The position numbers and the translations under genes were made by a program. A DNA stretch of 64,000 nt from CAYPYI01 sp964415085 (GTDB lineage: Bacteria; Bacillota; Clostridia; Tissierellales; Tissierellaceae): the NCBI GenBank assembly GCA_964415085.1, contig CAYPYI010000001.1:1-64000 (forward strand), read 5' to 3'. The notes under the pieces were generated by a model. That model saw nothing but the letters and a program-made list of their open reading frames with translations. It was not told where the DNA came from and searched no databases. Positions 33,889-43,534 of the stretch are shown one piece after another (the stretch's first letter is position 1; each line of letters begins with the position of its first letter).

Positions 33889-34545
33889 TTATTCTTTCAT
33901 AGGTAATCTCTTTCCATTATATACTGGTAAATGCTTTTCACCTAAAACGTAAATCTTTGCATCACCACTTGTTAAATCTGTTATATCCTTATTAAAAGAA
34001 TCATAATCAGAGTTTTTTACATATAATTTTATTTTAACTTTTTCTAAAAATTCAATTTCTTCTGTTGGCAAGTTTTCTGTAAATAAATAATTTTCAATTT
34101 TACCATATTGATCGTATTCTACTTCGAACTCTACATATTGATGAAGACACATTTGTATAATTTTACCAGCTTCTACACCAATCTTAGCACCTTTTGCATA
34201 TGCTCTTATTAAACCACCTGCTCCTAATTTAACTCCTCCAAAGTATCTAGTAACAACAACTACAACATTTCTTAAATTTTCTTTTTTTAATATCTCTAAA
34301 GCTGGGATACCTGCTGTTCCTGATGGTTCTCCATCATCATTAAATCTTTGTATATTTGAATCCTCTCCAAAAACATAAGCATGAACATTATGAGTTGCAT
34401 CGTAATGTTTTTTACTTATTGTTTCTATAAATTCTAGAGCTTCTTCTTCTGATTTAATTGGCATAGCATAGCCTATAAATCTAGATTTATTTACTATATA
34501 TTCATCCTCACCATAACCATATATTGTGTTGTAAACCTCATTCAT
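33889..34545 (-). CDS. YigZ/IMPACT family protein
   Basis: The 218-residue protein has the UPF0029 (IMPACT) N-terminal domain: KSRFIGYAMPI, HNVHAYVFG, FNDDGEPSGTAGIP, VVVVTRYFGGVKLGAGGL and a short C-terminal domain of about 75 residues (DUF1949, EFEVEYDQYGKIENYL). Function is unknown; related eukaryotic IMPACT binds GCN1. It stands between hflX and the CoA-binding protein gene, all on the minus strand. ATG follows AGGGGTTATATTT. Confidence 0.92.
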   Translation of the reverse strand: MNEVYNTIYGYGEDEYIVNKSRFIGYAMPIKSEEEALEFIETISKKHYDATHNVHAYVFGEDSNIQRFNDDGEPSGTAGIPALEILKKENLRNVVVVVTRYFGGVKLGAGGLIRAYAKGAKIGVEAGKIIQMCLHQYVEFEVEYDQYGKIENYLFTENLPTEEIEFLEKVKIKLYVKNSDYDSFNKDITDLTSGDAKIYVLGEKHLPVYNGKRLPMKE

Positions 34546-34561
34546 AAATATAACCCCTTTT

Positions 34562-35830
34562 TTAGATAATAAACTCTTTATACTTTTCGTAGTCTATTAA
34601 ATTAATAGTAAGTTTCAAATATGTCCCATCATCCTTATGTTCAATAGAATCAGTTTCATATGACTTCATAAAATAATTAACAACTTGTTGTTTATCATAA
34701 GGTATTCTTAAAGTTACAGTTTTAAATTTTTGTGGAAGTTTTTCTTCAACTAATTCTATTAATTCATTAATATTTGTCCCATTATATGCTGAAATAAATA
34801 TTTTATCATCAACGTACTTACTATCATAAACCATATTTTGTTTTTCACTTTTATCCATTTTATTAAAAACAGTAATCATTGGTTTATCGAGTACATCCAA
34901 ATCTTTTAATATATCCATAGTAGTTTGTATTTGTATATCTAAATCTTCATTTGAAGAATCTACTACATGAAGTAGCAAGTCTGCATATTTTACCTCTTCC
35001 AAAGTTCCTTTAAAAGCTTCTACCAAATGTGTAGGTAATTTTGAAACAAATCCTACTGTATCTGTTAACAAATAATCCTGTCCATTATTAAGTCTTGCAC
35101 GTCTTAAAGAAGTATCTAATGTAGCAAATAGCATATCTTTTACGAATACATCCTTACTATCCTCATTTTCTTTTAAATTATGTTTAACCATTCGATTTAA
35201 AAGAGTAGATTTACCAGCATTCGTATATCCTACCAAAGCTACAATTGGAAGATTTGAATTTAACCTTTTCTTTCTTGTCACATCTCTCATTTCAGTTGCA
35301 TGTTCTAATTCTTTTTCTATATTATTTATTTCTCTTAATATATGTCGTCTATCTGTTTCTAACTTCTGCTCTCCAGGTCCTCTTGTACCTATACCTCCAC
35401 CTTCTCTAGATAGGTAATCTCTAAATCCTATTAACCTTGGAAGACGATATTTAAGCTGAGCTAATTTTACTTGCAATTTACCTTCCTTAGAGCTTGCCCT
35501 TAAAGCAAATATATCAAGAATTAAATTTGTTCTATCTACAATCTTAAGTCCTATTACTTCTTCTAAGTTTCTAAGCTGTGCCCCTGATAATTCATCATTA
35601 AACACTACTGTTGTTACATCTTGATCTATACAAAAGTTTTTTATTTCTGTTGCTTTTCCTGTACCTATAAAGTATGCTGCATTTATTTTATCAACCTTTT
35701 GACTAATTCTACCTACTACTTCTCCACCTGCAGCCTTTACTAATTCTTCTAATTCGTCTAGTGAGTTGTCTATGTCCCATTTATCCTTATTTTGTTCTAC
35801 TCCTACTATTACTGAACGTTCTTTTTCCAA
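34562..35830 (-). CDS. hflX: Ribosome-associated GTPase HflX
   Basis: HflX splits stalled 70S ribosomes after stress. The N-terminal domain holds GKATEIKNFC and LDIFALRASSKEGKLQVKLAQLKYRLPRL (shortened: SKEGKLQVKLAQLKYRLP). The family glycine-rich segment SREGGGIGTRGPGE and the G motifs GYTNAGKSTLLN, DTVGF, NKMD and a late SAYNG follow. I prefer the TTG at 35830 behind AGGGGTGAGAT, giving MEKERSVIVG, over the ATG at 35878, which lacks a ribosome site. The result is 422 residues, normal for the family. It is the first gene of the hflX-yigZ run. Confidence 0.93.
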   Translation of the reverse strand: MEKERSVIVGVEQNKDKWDIDNSLDELEELVKAAGGEVVGRISQKVDKINAAYFIGTGKATEIKNFCIDQDVTTVVFNDELSGAQLRNLEEVIGLKIVDRTNLILDIFALRASSKEGKLQVKLAQLKYRLPRLIGFRDYLSREGGGIGTRGPGEQKLETDRRHILREINNIEKELEHATEMRDVTRKKRLNSNLPIVALVGYTNAGKSTLLNRMVKHNLKENEDSKDVFVKDMLFATLDTSLRRARLNNGQDYLLTDTVGFVSKLPTHLVEAFKGTLEEVKYADLLLHVVDSSNEDLDIQIQTTMDILKDLDVLDKPMITVFNKMDKSEKQNMVYDSKYVDDKIFISAYNGTNINELIELVEEKLPQKFKTVTLRIPYDKQQVVNYFMKSYETDSIEHKDDGTYLKLTINLIDYEKYKEFII

Positions 35831-35949
35831 AATCTCACCCCTATTATTGTTTATTATCTTCATACTATTATAGCACATATTGCTGATTTATCTAATTAGC
35901 ATAGTACTTTTTTGAATTATTACATTTATCTTAATTACATCTTATAATA

Positions 35950-35978
35950 TTAACTTTATTATTTAACTATGCTATAAT
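35950..35978 (+). promoter_or_regulatory. Promoter of the class A PBP gene
   Basis: TTAACT (35950-35955), 17 bases, TATAAT (35973-35978), with the start codon 35 bases downstream behind AAAGGAGGA. Confidence 0.65.
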
Positions 35979-36012
35979 GTAAACATTGGTATATTAATTA
36001 AAGGAGGACATT

Positions 36013-39000
36013 ATGGCAGAGAATAATAAAAAGAATAGAAAAAAACCTAAGAAAAAACGCAGTTTGCTTAAAGCTATTATCATATTACTTTTGTTTCTTA
36101 TTTTAATAGGCGGAACTGTTGTTGGAGCAATGGTTTATTCTATAGTTAAAGAAGCTCCAGATATAGATCCAACTGAAATAAATGCTTCTTTAGATCAAAC
36201 TTCGTCTATTTATGATGAGGAAGGTAATTTGCTAGAAAAGATAGACGCTGCAGAATATAGAACTTTTGTAAGCCTTACTAAAATGCCAGAACATCTTAAA
36301 GATGCTTTTATAGCAATTGAAGATGAGAGGTTTTATGACCATAAGGGTATTGATGTTAAAGGAATTTTAGGATCAGTAGTCGAAAATATTAAAGCCGGCA
36401 GAATTGTAAGAGGAGCAAGTACTATAACTCAGCAATTAGTTAAAAATGTTTATTTAACACCCGATAAAAAATTAGATCGAAAGATTAAAGAAGCTTACTT
36501 AGCTATAAAGGTAGAAAATGTACTTTCTAAAAATCAAATTTTAGAAGCATATCTAAATAGGAATTTCTTTGGTCAAAATGCTTATGGTGTGCAGGAAGCG
36601 GCACAGACTTATTTTGCTAAAGATGTGGAGGAACTAACTATAGCAGAATCGGCAGTACTAGCCGGTGTTGTTAAAAATATAAACAGGTTCCAACCTTATA
36701 AAAGAGTCTTACCTAATGACTTTAATGAAGATGAGCAATTTCAAGTAGGTGAAGTTAACATTCATGGTGTTAAATATATTTTAGTATTTAATGAAGAAGC
36801 TGTTAACAGACAAAAATTAGTACTTAAGAAAATGAAAGATTTAGGTTCGATTACAGAAGCTGAGTATGAAGAAGCTTTAAAACAAGACATTAAAACAAGT
36901 CTTCAACCTGGTCAGAAGAAATTATCAGGTATTACTTCTTACTTCTCTGATTTTGTAAAAACTGAATCTATAAAATTATTACAAGAAAACTTAGATTTAA
37001 CAAGAGAACAAGCCGAAGAGAAATTATTTACTGGCGGATTAAAAATTTATTCAACAATTGATGTTCAAATGCAAAAGGATTTAGAAGAAGTTTATAACAA
37101 CTTTACAGAAATATTAGTTGGAAATACTGCTAATGTAAGAGGTCCTATCCTTATTGATTGGAGAATAAATAAGGAAGGAAATATTATAGACGATAATGGA
37201 AAAACAATTTTCTATAAATCAGAAAATATTCTAGATGAAAACTGGAATATGTATATTGAAAATGGAACTTATAGATTTACAGATGATGGACATTTAGCTA
37301 TTAACAACAAAAAGTTAACTGCTTATCCTAAACATATTGATATAGCAGATTTTTATCGTATTGATGGTAGAAAAAATTTAGTAACTCACACTATTGGTTC
37401 AATTGCATTAGATCCAGAAGATTTCTCAGTAAATGATGCGGGAGAAATCTTAATTCATAAATCTTTCTTAGATGCAAATGAAGGATTTTATGCTGTTAAT
37501 GATAAAAGTCAATTAGTGATTAATAGTAAAAACTTTTTTATTGATATAAACGGTGCAGTTCAGCCACAATCAGCTTCAGTTATTATGGATTATAGAAATG
37601 GCCATATTAAAGCGGTTGTAGGAGGTAGAGAGCTTGATGGTAATAGAATTCTAAACAGAGCTACTAATTCATTAAGACAACCTGGTTCAGTAATTAAACC
37701 TGTAAGTGTTTACTTACCTGCTTTAGATAATGGATATACTGCAGCAAGCGCAATTGATGATATACCTTTAGTTTATAATGGTCAAGTTTGGCCCAATAAC
37801 TGGTATAAAGGTTATAGGGGTATACAATCATTAAGATATTCCGTTGAGCAATCAATAAATGTTAACTCTGTTCAAACTGTACAAAGTATTGGTTTTGGAA
37901 CATCTATGGAATATTTAGCTCGTATGGGAATTATTAATAAAGAACATCCTGAACTTGATAATTTTGTTTCAGCAAAAGAAAATCCTCAAGCTAATGATGA
38001 AAATCCATCAGCACTTGCACTAGGTGGTATGTCAAAAGGACTTACACCTTTAGAAATGACAGCAGCTTACGGTGCTATTGCAAATGATGGAGTATATATA
38101 GCTCCAACACCAATTATAAAAATATTAGATAAAGATGGAGACCTTTTAATAGAGAATACTCCAAAAGAGACTGTTGTTGTATCACCTCAAGTTGCATATA
38201 TTATGAAAGATATTCTTCATACTACTGTAACAAACGGTCTTGCAAAACAAGCACAAATATCCAACATGGCAGTTGCTGGAAAAACTGGTACAACGCAAAA
38301 TCAAGCTGATATTTGGTTTGTAGGCTTTACACCTTATTATGTATCTAGTGTTTGGATAGGTAATGACTCACCTGCTATTACTCTTAATAGAAGTAGTGGT
38401 ACTGCAGCGTTACTTTGGAAGCAAATAAATCAAGGTGCTCATAAAAACTTAGAAGCTAAAACTAGTTTCCCAAGGCCTGAGGGTATTGTAAGTGTTACAG
38501 TTTGTAGCCAATCTGGCTTACTACCTTCTGAGAATTGTTCACATGATCCAAGAGGAACAATTAAAACAGAAATATTTGCAAAAGGTACAGAACCAACTTC
38601 AACATGTGATGTACACGTTGCTGTTGATATTGATGAAACTACAGGAAAAGTTGCAAATGAATTCTGCCCTCAAGATAGGGTAGTAACTCGAGTATTCATT
38701 CAAAGGAAGAAGTCTTTTGATTCTTCTTTAGGACTTGCTCCTTCTGATATAGGATATCAAGTTCCTGGAGCATGTACTGAACATAGCCAAGATTCACCTG
38801 GATTTATTGAAGAACCAGATGATAATGAAAATCCGGAAATAGATCCAGATAACCCTAACAGTGAAAATCCAAATAGTGGTAACGGATCAACTGAAAATGA
38901 AAAACCAACCAAACCAGAAAATGGGAATGGTAATGGGAACAATGGAAATGGAAATAATGGATCTAATAACAAAGATGATGATTTTGAAACTATACCAATA

Positions 39001-39015
39001 GATCCAAATGCATAA
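36013..39015 (+). CDS. Class A penicillin-binding protein (PBP1A-like)
   Basis: The 1000-residue enzyme polymerises and cross-links peptidoglycan. A Lys-rich tail (KKNRKKPKKKR) and one membrane helix (residues 20-48) precede the GT51 transglycosylase (IAIEDERFYDHKGI, RGASTITQQLVKN, EAYLNRNFFG). The transpeptidase shows SVIK in LRQPGSVIKP, SVEQSINVN (SXN) and VAGKTGTTQNQADIW (KTG). Between them lies about 160 extra residues (360-520) with beta-strand character, longer than in classical PBP1. The C-terminus carries two Cys-containing repeats (SENCSH, NEFCPQD) and a low-complexity Asn/Gly/Pro tail from residue 930. Own promoter and terminator; single gene. Confidence 0.94.
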   Translation: MAENNKKNRKKPKKKRSLLKAIIILLLFLILIGGTVVGAMVYSIVKEAPDIDPTEINASLDQTSSIYDEEGNLLEKIDAAEYRTFVSLTKMPEHLKDAFIAIEDERFYDHKGIDVKGILGSVVENIKAGRIVRGASTITQQLVKNVYLTPDKKLDRKIKEAYLAIKVENVLSKNQILEAYLNRNFFGQNAYGVQEAAQTYFAKDVEELTIAESAVLAGVVKNINRFQPYKRVLPNDFNEDEQFQVGEVNIHGVKYILVFNEEAVNRQKLVLKKMKDLGSITEAEYEEALKQDIKTSLQPGQKKLSGITSYFSDFVKTESIKLLQENLDLTREQAEEKLFTGGLKIYSTIDVQMQKDLEEVYNNFTEILVGNTANVRGPILIDWRINKEGNIIDDNGKTIFYKSENILDENWNMYIENGTYRFTDDGHLAINNKKLTAYPKHIDIADFYRIDGRKNLVTHTIGSIALDPEDFSVNDAGEILIHKSFLDANEGFYAVNDKSQLVINSKNFFIDINGAVQPQSASVIMDYRNGHIKAVVGGRELDGNRILNRATNSLRQPGSVIKPVSVYLPALDNGYTAASAIDDIPLVYNGQVWPNNWYKGYRGIQSLRYSVEQSINVNSVQTVQSIGFGTSMEYLARMGIINKEHPELDNFVSAKENPQANDENPSALALGGMSKGLTPLEMTAAYGAIANDGVYIAPTPIIKILDKDGDLLIENTPKETVVVSPQVAYIMKDILHTTVTNGLAKQAQISNMAVAGKTGTTQNQADIWFVGFTPYYVSSVWIGNDSPAITLNRSSGTAALLWKQINQGAHKNLEAKTSFPRPEGIVSVTVCSQSGLLPSENCSHDPRGTIKTEIFAKGTEPTSTCDVHVAVDIDETTGKVANEFCPQDRVVTRVFIQRKKSFDSSLGLAPSDIGYQVPGACTEHSQDSPGFIEEPDDNENPEIDPDNPNSENPNSGNGSTENEKPTKPENGNGNGNNGNGNNGSNNKDDDFETIPIDPNA

Positions 39016-39017
39016 AC

Positions 39018-39050
39018 AAAAGCCGTCAAACTTAAAGTTTGACGGCTTTT
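39018..39050. terminator. Terminator after the PBP gene
   Basis: A 15-bp GC-containing stem (AAAAGCCGTCAAACT) with a 3-base loop and T-runs on both sides, between the convergent PBP and folD genes. Confidence 0.85.
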
Positions 39051-39073
39051 TGTTTAAATATACTAATTAAATT

Positions 39074-39919
39074 TTAATTGTTTTCTGCAGATCTTACAAC
39101 ATGTTCTAATAAAAGACTAGTTGTAACGCCTCCAAGCCCACCAGGAACTGGTGTAATCATCTTTACATAGTCTTTCACATCTTCAAAGTCAACGTCTCCA
39201 CAAAGCTTATTATTTTCATCCATTGCTATACCAATATCTATTACTATAGCATCTTCATTAAAATACTCTTTATCAAAAAATTTAGCTCTACCAGTTGCTA
39301 CACATACTATATCTGCTGCTTTAGTTAGTTCTTTTAAATTTTTAGTGTTGCTATGACAAATTGTTACTGTAGCATCATGCGCTAAAGCCATCATAGCAAG
39401 AGGTTTCCCTATAACCATTGATCTATTAACTATAACAAAGTTTTTTCCCTTGAGATTAATATTTTCATGTTCTAACACCTTTATTGCAGCTATTGCTGCA
39501 CATGGGCCAAATCCATCTATTTCTCCTCTAAATATTTTTTCTAAATTTAATGGATGTATACCATCAATATCTTTTTCTGGTGATATCACTTTTCTAATTA
39601 TATCTTGATCATCTCTTGTAGTTAATAAACTTAAAATAAGTATTCCATGAACGCTATCGTCTTCATTAAGCTTTTCTACTTCTTTTCTTAATTCTTCTGT
39701 TGTAGAATTTTCATCTAATATTATTCCTAAATGTTCTATTCCTAATTTTTCTGTATTTCTTATAATATTTCTCTCATAGCTAATATCATCAGGATTTTCA
39801 CCTAATCTAATTGTTGCTAATTTAGGAGTTTTATTTGTTTTTTTAAAATCTAATATCCTATTCGATAAATCTTTTTTTATTTTCTCTGAAATCTCTTTTC
39901 CTCTTAATATAACTGTCAT
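39074..39919 (-). CDS. folD: Methylenetetrahydrofolate dehydrogenase/cyclohydrolase FolD
   Basis: This bifunctional enzyme interconverts 5,10-methylene-, methenyl- and 10-formyl-tetrahydrofolate. The 281-residue protein shows SYERNIIRN-type residues, HGILILSLL, KDIDGIHPLN (substrate), GKNFVIVNRSMVIGKPLAMMAL (shortened: NRSMVIGKPLAMMA) and PVPGGLGGVTTSLLLEH. The last has Gly where most have Pro-Met, a small variation. ATG overlaps the end of the CDF gene by four bases (ATGA), so translation is coupled. Confidence 0.94.
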   Translation of the reverse strand: MTVILRGKEISEKIKKDLSNRILDFKKTNKTPKLATIRLGENPDDISYERNIIRNTEKLGIEHLGIILDENSTTEELRKEVEKLNEDDSVHGILILSLLTTRDDQDIIRKVISPEKDIDGIHPLNLEKIFRGEIDGFGPCAAIAAIKVLEHENINLKGKNFVIVNRSMVIGKPLAMMALAHDATVTICHSNTKNLKELTKAADIVCVATGRAKFFDKEYFNEDAIVIDIGIAMDENNKLCGDVDFEDVKDYVKMITPVPGGLGGVTTSLLLEHVVRSAENN

Positions 39920-40794
39920 TTCTCCTCCTTATTTCCAAATGGCTCAACATGTACCATAGTATGTTTTATATCTGTTATTTCTGATTCTAATCTATCATGA
40001 AGTACTGCAGATATATCATGTCCCTCTTTTACAGTAATATTTGGGTCAACTTGAATATCTATATCCACAAATATTCTATTACCAAAAACTCTTGTTCTTA
40101 GTCTATTTACATTTATAACTCCATTAGTAGAACTCGCAATTTTATTTATTTCGTTTATTATTTCTTCACTTGCTGATTCATCTACTAATTCTCTAATAGA
40201 TTTCAAATATAAATCTACCCCTACTTTAATAACCATTATAGCTACTACTATTCCTGCTATAGGGTCTAAGGCTGGAAACCCTACTCTTGCACCTAAGATA
40301 CCAATAAAAGTACCTATTGATGAAAAGGCATCTGACCTGTGGTGCCAAGCATCAGCTTCCATAGATATTGATTTAATTTTTTTTGCAGTTTTAATAGTAT
40401 ATCTATACATAGCTTCTTTTGTTAAAATTGATATAAATGCTGCTATTAAAGCTATTTGTCCTGGTTCTTTAATGTTTCCTTCTATTAAAGTTTTTAATGC
40501 CTCATAGCCTATAAATGCTCCTGTTACAAGTAAAATTAAACTCAGTAATTTAGCAAATATTGACTCATATCTTTCATGTCCATATGGATGATCATCATCT
40601 GCTTTTTTTGATGAAACCTTTAAGCCAAGCAATACTACTACTGTTGTTAATACATCTGATAAAGTGTGTATACCATCTGCAATCATGGCACTACTTCTTC
40701 CAATTAGCCCAGATATAACTTTCACTACAGCTAAAACTAAATTTAATATTAAGGTTATTTTAGAGACTCTCATACCCTCTTCATAGTTATTCAT
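39916..40794 (-). CDS. Cation diffusion facilitator (CDF) family transporter
   Basis: I use ATG 40794 behind ATGGAGGAAATT. The protein has 292 residues and six membrane helices in about 200 residues, then a cytoplasmic domain (INVNRLRTRVFGNRIFVDIDIQ). The ligand motifs are IADGIHTLSDVL in helix 2 and DAWHHRSDAFSS in helix 5, as in CDF proteins that export Zn, Fe, Mn or Co. Which metal is moved cannot be told. It is the first gene, and folD follows. Confidence 0.92.
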   Translation of the reverse strand: MNNYEEGMRVSKITLILNLVLAVVKVISGLIGRSSAMIADGIHTLSDVLTTVVVLLGLKVSSKKADDDHPYGHERYESIFAKLLSLILLVTGAFIGYEALKTLIEGNIKEPGQIALIAAFISILTKEAMYRYTIKTAKKIKSISMEADAWHHRSDAFSSIGTFIGILGARVGFPALDPIAGIVVAIMVIKVGVDLYLKSIRELVDESASEEIINEINKIASSTNGVINVNRLRTRVFGNRIFVDIDIQVDPNITVKEGHDISAVLHDRLESEITDIKHTMVHVEPFGNKEEK

Positions 40795-40848
40795 AATTTC
40801 CTCCATTATATAGTAATACCAATTATCAGTACCCTTAAATATAAAATA

Positions 40849-40872
40849 ACTCAAAGGAATATTCCTTTGAGT
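40849..40872. terminator. Palindromic hairpin after rnpB
   Basis: ACTCAAAGGAATATTCCTTTGAGT is a 24-base perfect palindrome. The longer T-run (7 T) lies on the plus-strand side. On the minus strand, downstream of rnpB, only TTATTTT follows. Confidence 0.6.
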
Positions 40873-40880
40873 TTTTTTAT

Positions 40881-41220
40881 AAAGAGTAAATCTGTAAGCC
40901 GTGTTCTGTCTAATTGATCATCTATCTAGACTCATTGTTACCAACAAGTTCATGCGATCTACCTTTTTGAACTGCAACGAGCCGCTGCATTTTGTGTTCT
41001 CTTTTGATCTTGCTCCAGATGGGGTTTACATAGCCATTTAGTCGCCTAAATGCTGGTGAGCTCTTACCTCACCTTTCCACCCTTACCTAATTAATTTAGG
41101 CGGTATCTCTCTGTTGCACTATCCTTAGGGTCACCCCCACTGGCCGTTAGCCAGCATCCTGCTCTATGGAGCACGGACTTTCCTCATGCATAAAGCACGC
41201 GATCAAATGATTTACTCTAA
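40881..41220 (-). ncRNA. rnpB: RNase P RNA
   Basis: The RNA trims the 5' end of tRNA precursors together with RnpA. Its conserved blocks appear on the minus strand: GAGGAAAGTCCGTGCTC, GGCTAACGGCC, GGGTGACCCTAAGGATAGTG (20 bases), AGGGTGGAAAGGTGAGGTAAGAG in part (GGTGGAAAGGTGAGGTAAGA) and the terminal ACAGAACACGGCTTACAG. Helix P1 pairs AGAGTAAATC at the 5' end with GATTTACTCT at the 3' end, which fixes both ends. The length is about 340 bases. Confidence 0.95.
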
Positions 41221-41257
41221 ATATTAATATATCATATTTATGATTCTTTTTAAAGCA

Positions 41258-41980
41258 CTAATTATTTTCTTTATGATTGTAATACAACATTCTACCACAA
41301 CTATCACAAAGTATTGGTTCTTTACTGTGTTTTATGTCATCCCACATTCCTGAAGATAGTTTCATATTACACCCTCTACATGTGGAATCTTCTGCAAGAG
41401 CTACAGCTTTTTTCTTTCTTCTTTTAATTTTAAGATAATCATTTAAAATTCCTTTATCAAGCAAAGTTTTTTCTTGTTCAATTTTTTTACTTAAATCCTC
41501 TATATTAACTTTTAACATTTCTATTTCACTTATATTTTTATGATTTAAAGCCTCATCATTTTTTTCATTTTCATTTAAATTTTTCTTGCCAATTGATATT
41601 TTTTCTTCTAATAAATCTTTCCTATCATATAGTTTTAAAGCATCTATCTCACTGTTATCTAGCAATTCTTTTAATTCCAATTTTTGCTCACTTAAAAATT
41701 CTAACTGCTTGATATCACTAATACTTCCACCATATAATTCGTCATCGTTCTTTTTAATATTATATTCTATTTCTTTTATTTTTAGTTCTTTTTTATGAAT
41801 CTCTTTATTAATACTTTCATATGAATCTTCTAATTCTTCAATATCATCTTTTAGATTACTAATTATTTTTCTTCTTTTAATTCCTTCAGTATTAAGCTTT
41901 AAAGATTCCAATATTCCCTCTTTTTCCTTTAATAGATTAATATCATTTTCTAAATTCCATAAAATTCTCAATTGGTCCAT
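41258..41980 (-). CDS. Coiled-coil protein with C-terminal C4 zinc ribbon (COG1579)
   Basis: The 240-residue protein has a long coiled coil (about residues 10-190, heptads of Leu/Ile with many Lys/Glu) and a zinc ribbon CRGCNMKL ... CDSCGRML at 200-232. The family (COG1579, sometimes DUF164) is common next to rnpB or nif3-like genes in Firmicutes; its role is not known. The gene sits 12 bases after the Nif3-like gene and appears co-transcribed with it. Confidence 0.88.
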   Translation of the reverse strand: MDQLRILWNLENDINLLKEKEGILESLKLNTEGIKRRKIISNLKDDIEELEDSYESINKEIHKKELKIKEIEYNIKKNDDELYGGSISDIKQLEFLSEQKLELKELLDNSEIDALKLYDRKDLLEEKISIGKKNLNENEKNDEALNHKNISEIEMLKVNIEDLSKKIEQEKTLLDKGILNDYLKIKRRKKKAVALAEDSTCRGCNMKLSSGMWDDIKHSKEPILCDSCGRMLYYNHKENN

Positions 41981-41991
41981 AATTTACCTCC

Positions 41992-42789
41992 TTAGTAAAT
42001 TACTGCATTCAGTCCAGGCTTATTTAAAATATGAATATCTAAACTACTGTCTATATACTTTAATATAAAAGTTCTTATCTTTGGTAATATAACTTTTTCT
42101 GTGTGAAAGTGTCCAGCATCTACAATTATAATGTCAAGTTGTTCTGATAACTGTGCATCATGATATTTAATATCTGATGTAATAATTAAATCTGCACCCT
42201 TTTCTTTAGCACTTTTTATAAAGCTTGCTCCACTTCCTCCTAATACAGCTACTCTTTTTATTACTCTATCTGATAAATCACCATATACTTTAATATAATC
42301 AACTGCTAATTTAGCTTTAACTAATTCTAAAAATTCTTTTATTTTAAAATTTTCTACATCGCCTACTCTACCATATCCATAGATATTATTATCTTTATCT
42401 ATTTTATTAATTTCTAGTGGCTCAGCATTTTCAAGACAAAAAATATCTGATAATTCATCATTCACACCACCAACTGCTAAATCTAAATTTGAATGACCAT
42501 TATAAACTATTATATCATTTTTTATGCATTTTAATATTATATTACCTATATAGCTTTTATTTGTTACATCCTTAAGAGGACTAAAAATAATTGGATGATG
42601 GCTTATTATCATATCAATATTATTTTCTAGTGAATAATCAATAGCTTGATTGTCCAAATCAAGAGATATCAAAATTTTTTCAACTTTTTTATTATCATTT
42701 CCTATCTGAAAACCTGTATTATCCCAAGAATCAATTAACTCAGGCATAGCCCAAGTATTTAATTTATCAATGATCTGATATGCTTTCAT
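41992..42789 (-). CDS. Nif3-like dinuclear metal centre protein (short form)
   Basis: The 265-residue protein matches the GTP cyclohydrolase I type 2/NIF3 family: WDNTGFQIGN, ISHHPIIFSPLKDV (His ligands), YNGHSNLDLAVGGVND (further ligands), GGSGASFIKSAKEKGADLI and DAGHFHTEKV. These form a two-metal site in a hexamer. At 265 residues it lacks the inserted domain of Bacillus YqfO (about 370) and is like the E. coli YbgI type. The function is unclear. It overlaps trmK by 23 bases. Confidence 0.92.
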   Translation of the reverse strand: MKAYQIIDKLNTWAMPELIDSWDNTGFQIGNDNKKVEKILISLDLDNQAIDYSLENNIDMIISHHPIIFSPLKDVTNKSYIGNIILKCIKNDIIVYNGHSNLDLAVGGVNDELSDIFCLENAEPLEINKIDKDNNIYGYGRVGDVENFKIKEFLELVKAKLAVDYIKVYGDLSDRVIKRVAVLGGSGASFIKSAKEKGADLIITSDIKYHDAQLSEQLDIIIVDAGHFHTEKVILPKIRTFILKYIDSSLDIHILNKPGLNAVIY

Positions 42790-43474
42790 ATATATCTAAC
42801 ACTCCTTTGTATTCAGATATCTTTTTGCTTAACTCATCAACTCTTAAATTAATTTTTTCACCCTTATTTTTATCTAAACTTTTAATTATACCTTTATTAT
42901 AATTAATTTTATAGTTAATAAACTCAGGAAGTAAAGGATCTTTGTTTTCTATTAATTTTTCTCCTATTTCAAAATAAATTTCACTATCAATGCTATACTC
43001 TCCATGTTTTGCATATATTATTTCATAATACTTGCCTTCCTCATAAACTAGTTTCTCATCTTCTATAACAAAGTTATTTTTAATTAGATACTTTCTTAAC
43101 TCTTCACTACCAATCATTGGTTGAAAAATAAAATTATTTATAGTATTTACTACTTCTTTGTTTTTTTCTAGTATATCCTTTATTAATATTCCGCCCATAC
43201 CAGCTATTATTACTGTATCAACCTCATGTGGATTTATAATATCTAATCCATCTCCATGCCTCGTTTCTATTTGGCTTGCTAAGTCTAAATCTGATACATA
43301 TTGTATTGTTTTTAGTAATGAAGGATAGCTAACATCAGTTGCTATTACCTTTGAACATATATTATTTTCTACTAAAAAAATAGGTATATGTCCATGATCT
43401 GTACCTATATCTGCTACTACTTGGTTTTTATTAACATATGATGCTATAGCAAATAATCTTTTTGATAATTTCAT
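42767..43474 (-). CDS. trmK: tRNA (adenine-N1)-methyltransferase TrmK
   Basis: The enzyme methylates A22 of some tRNAs. From ATG 43474 (behind AGGTGATAAG) it has 235 residues: VADIGTDHGHIPIFLVEN (SAM motif I), ATDVSYPSLLKT, RHGDGLDII and AGMGGILIKDIL, then a C-terminal helical region. An earlier ATG at 43510 is less likely. The last 23 bases overlap the Nif3-like gene, as in Bacillus yqfN-yqfO, which suggests linked translation. Confidence 0.93.
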   Translation of the reverse strand: MKLSKRLFAIASYVNKNQVVADIGTDHGHIPIFLVENNICSKVIATDVSYPSLLKTIQYVSDLDLASQIETRHGDGLDIINPHEVDTVIIAGMGGILIKDILEKNKEVVNTINNFIFQPMIGSEELRKYLIKNNFVIEDEKLVYEEGKYYEIIYAKHGEYSIDSEIYFEIGEKLIENKDPLLPEFINYKINYNKGIIKSLDKNKGEKINLRVDELSKKISEYKGVLDIYESISDH

Positions 43475-43508
43475 CTTATCACCTCTTAAATCTATTTTTA
43501 CATATAAC

Positions 43509-43534
43509 AAAGATTCGGAAAAATCCGAATCTTT
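43509..43534 (-). terminator. Hairpin after rpoD
   Basis: AAAGATTCGGA and TCCGAATCTTT form an 11-bp stem with a 4-base loop, overlapping the rpoD stop. The T-run after it on the minus strand is weak (TTTGTTATAT), so it may be leaky or act as a processing hairpin. Confidence 0.5.
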
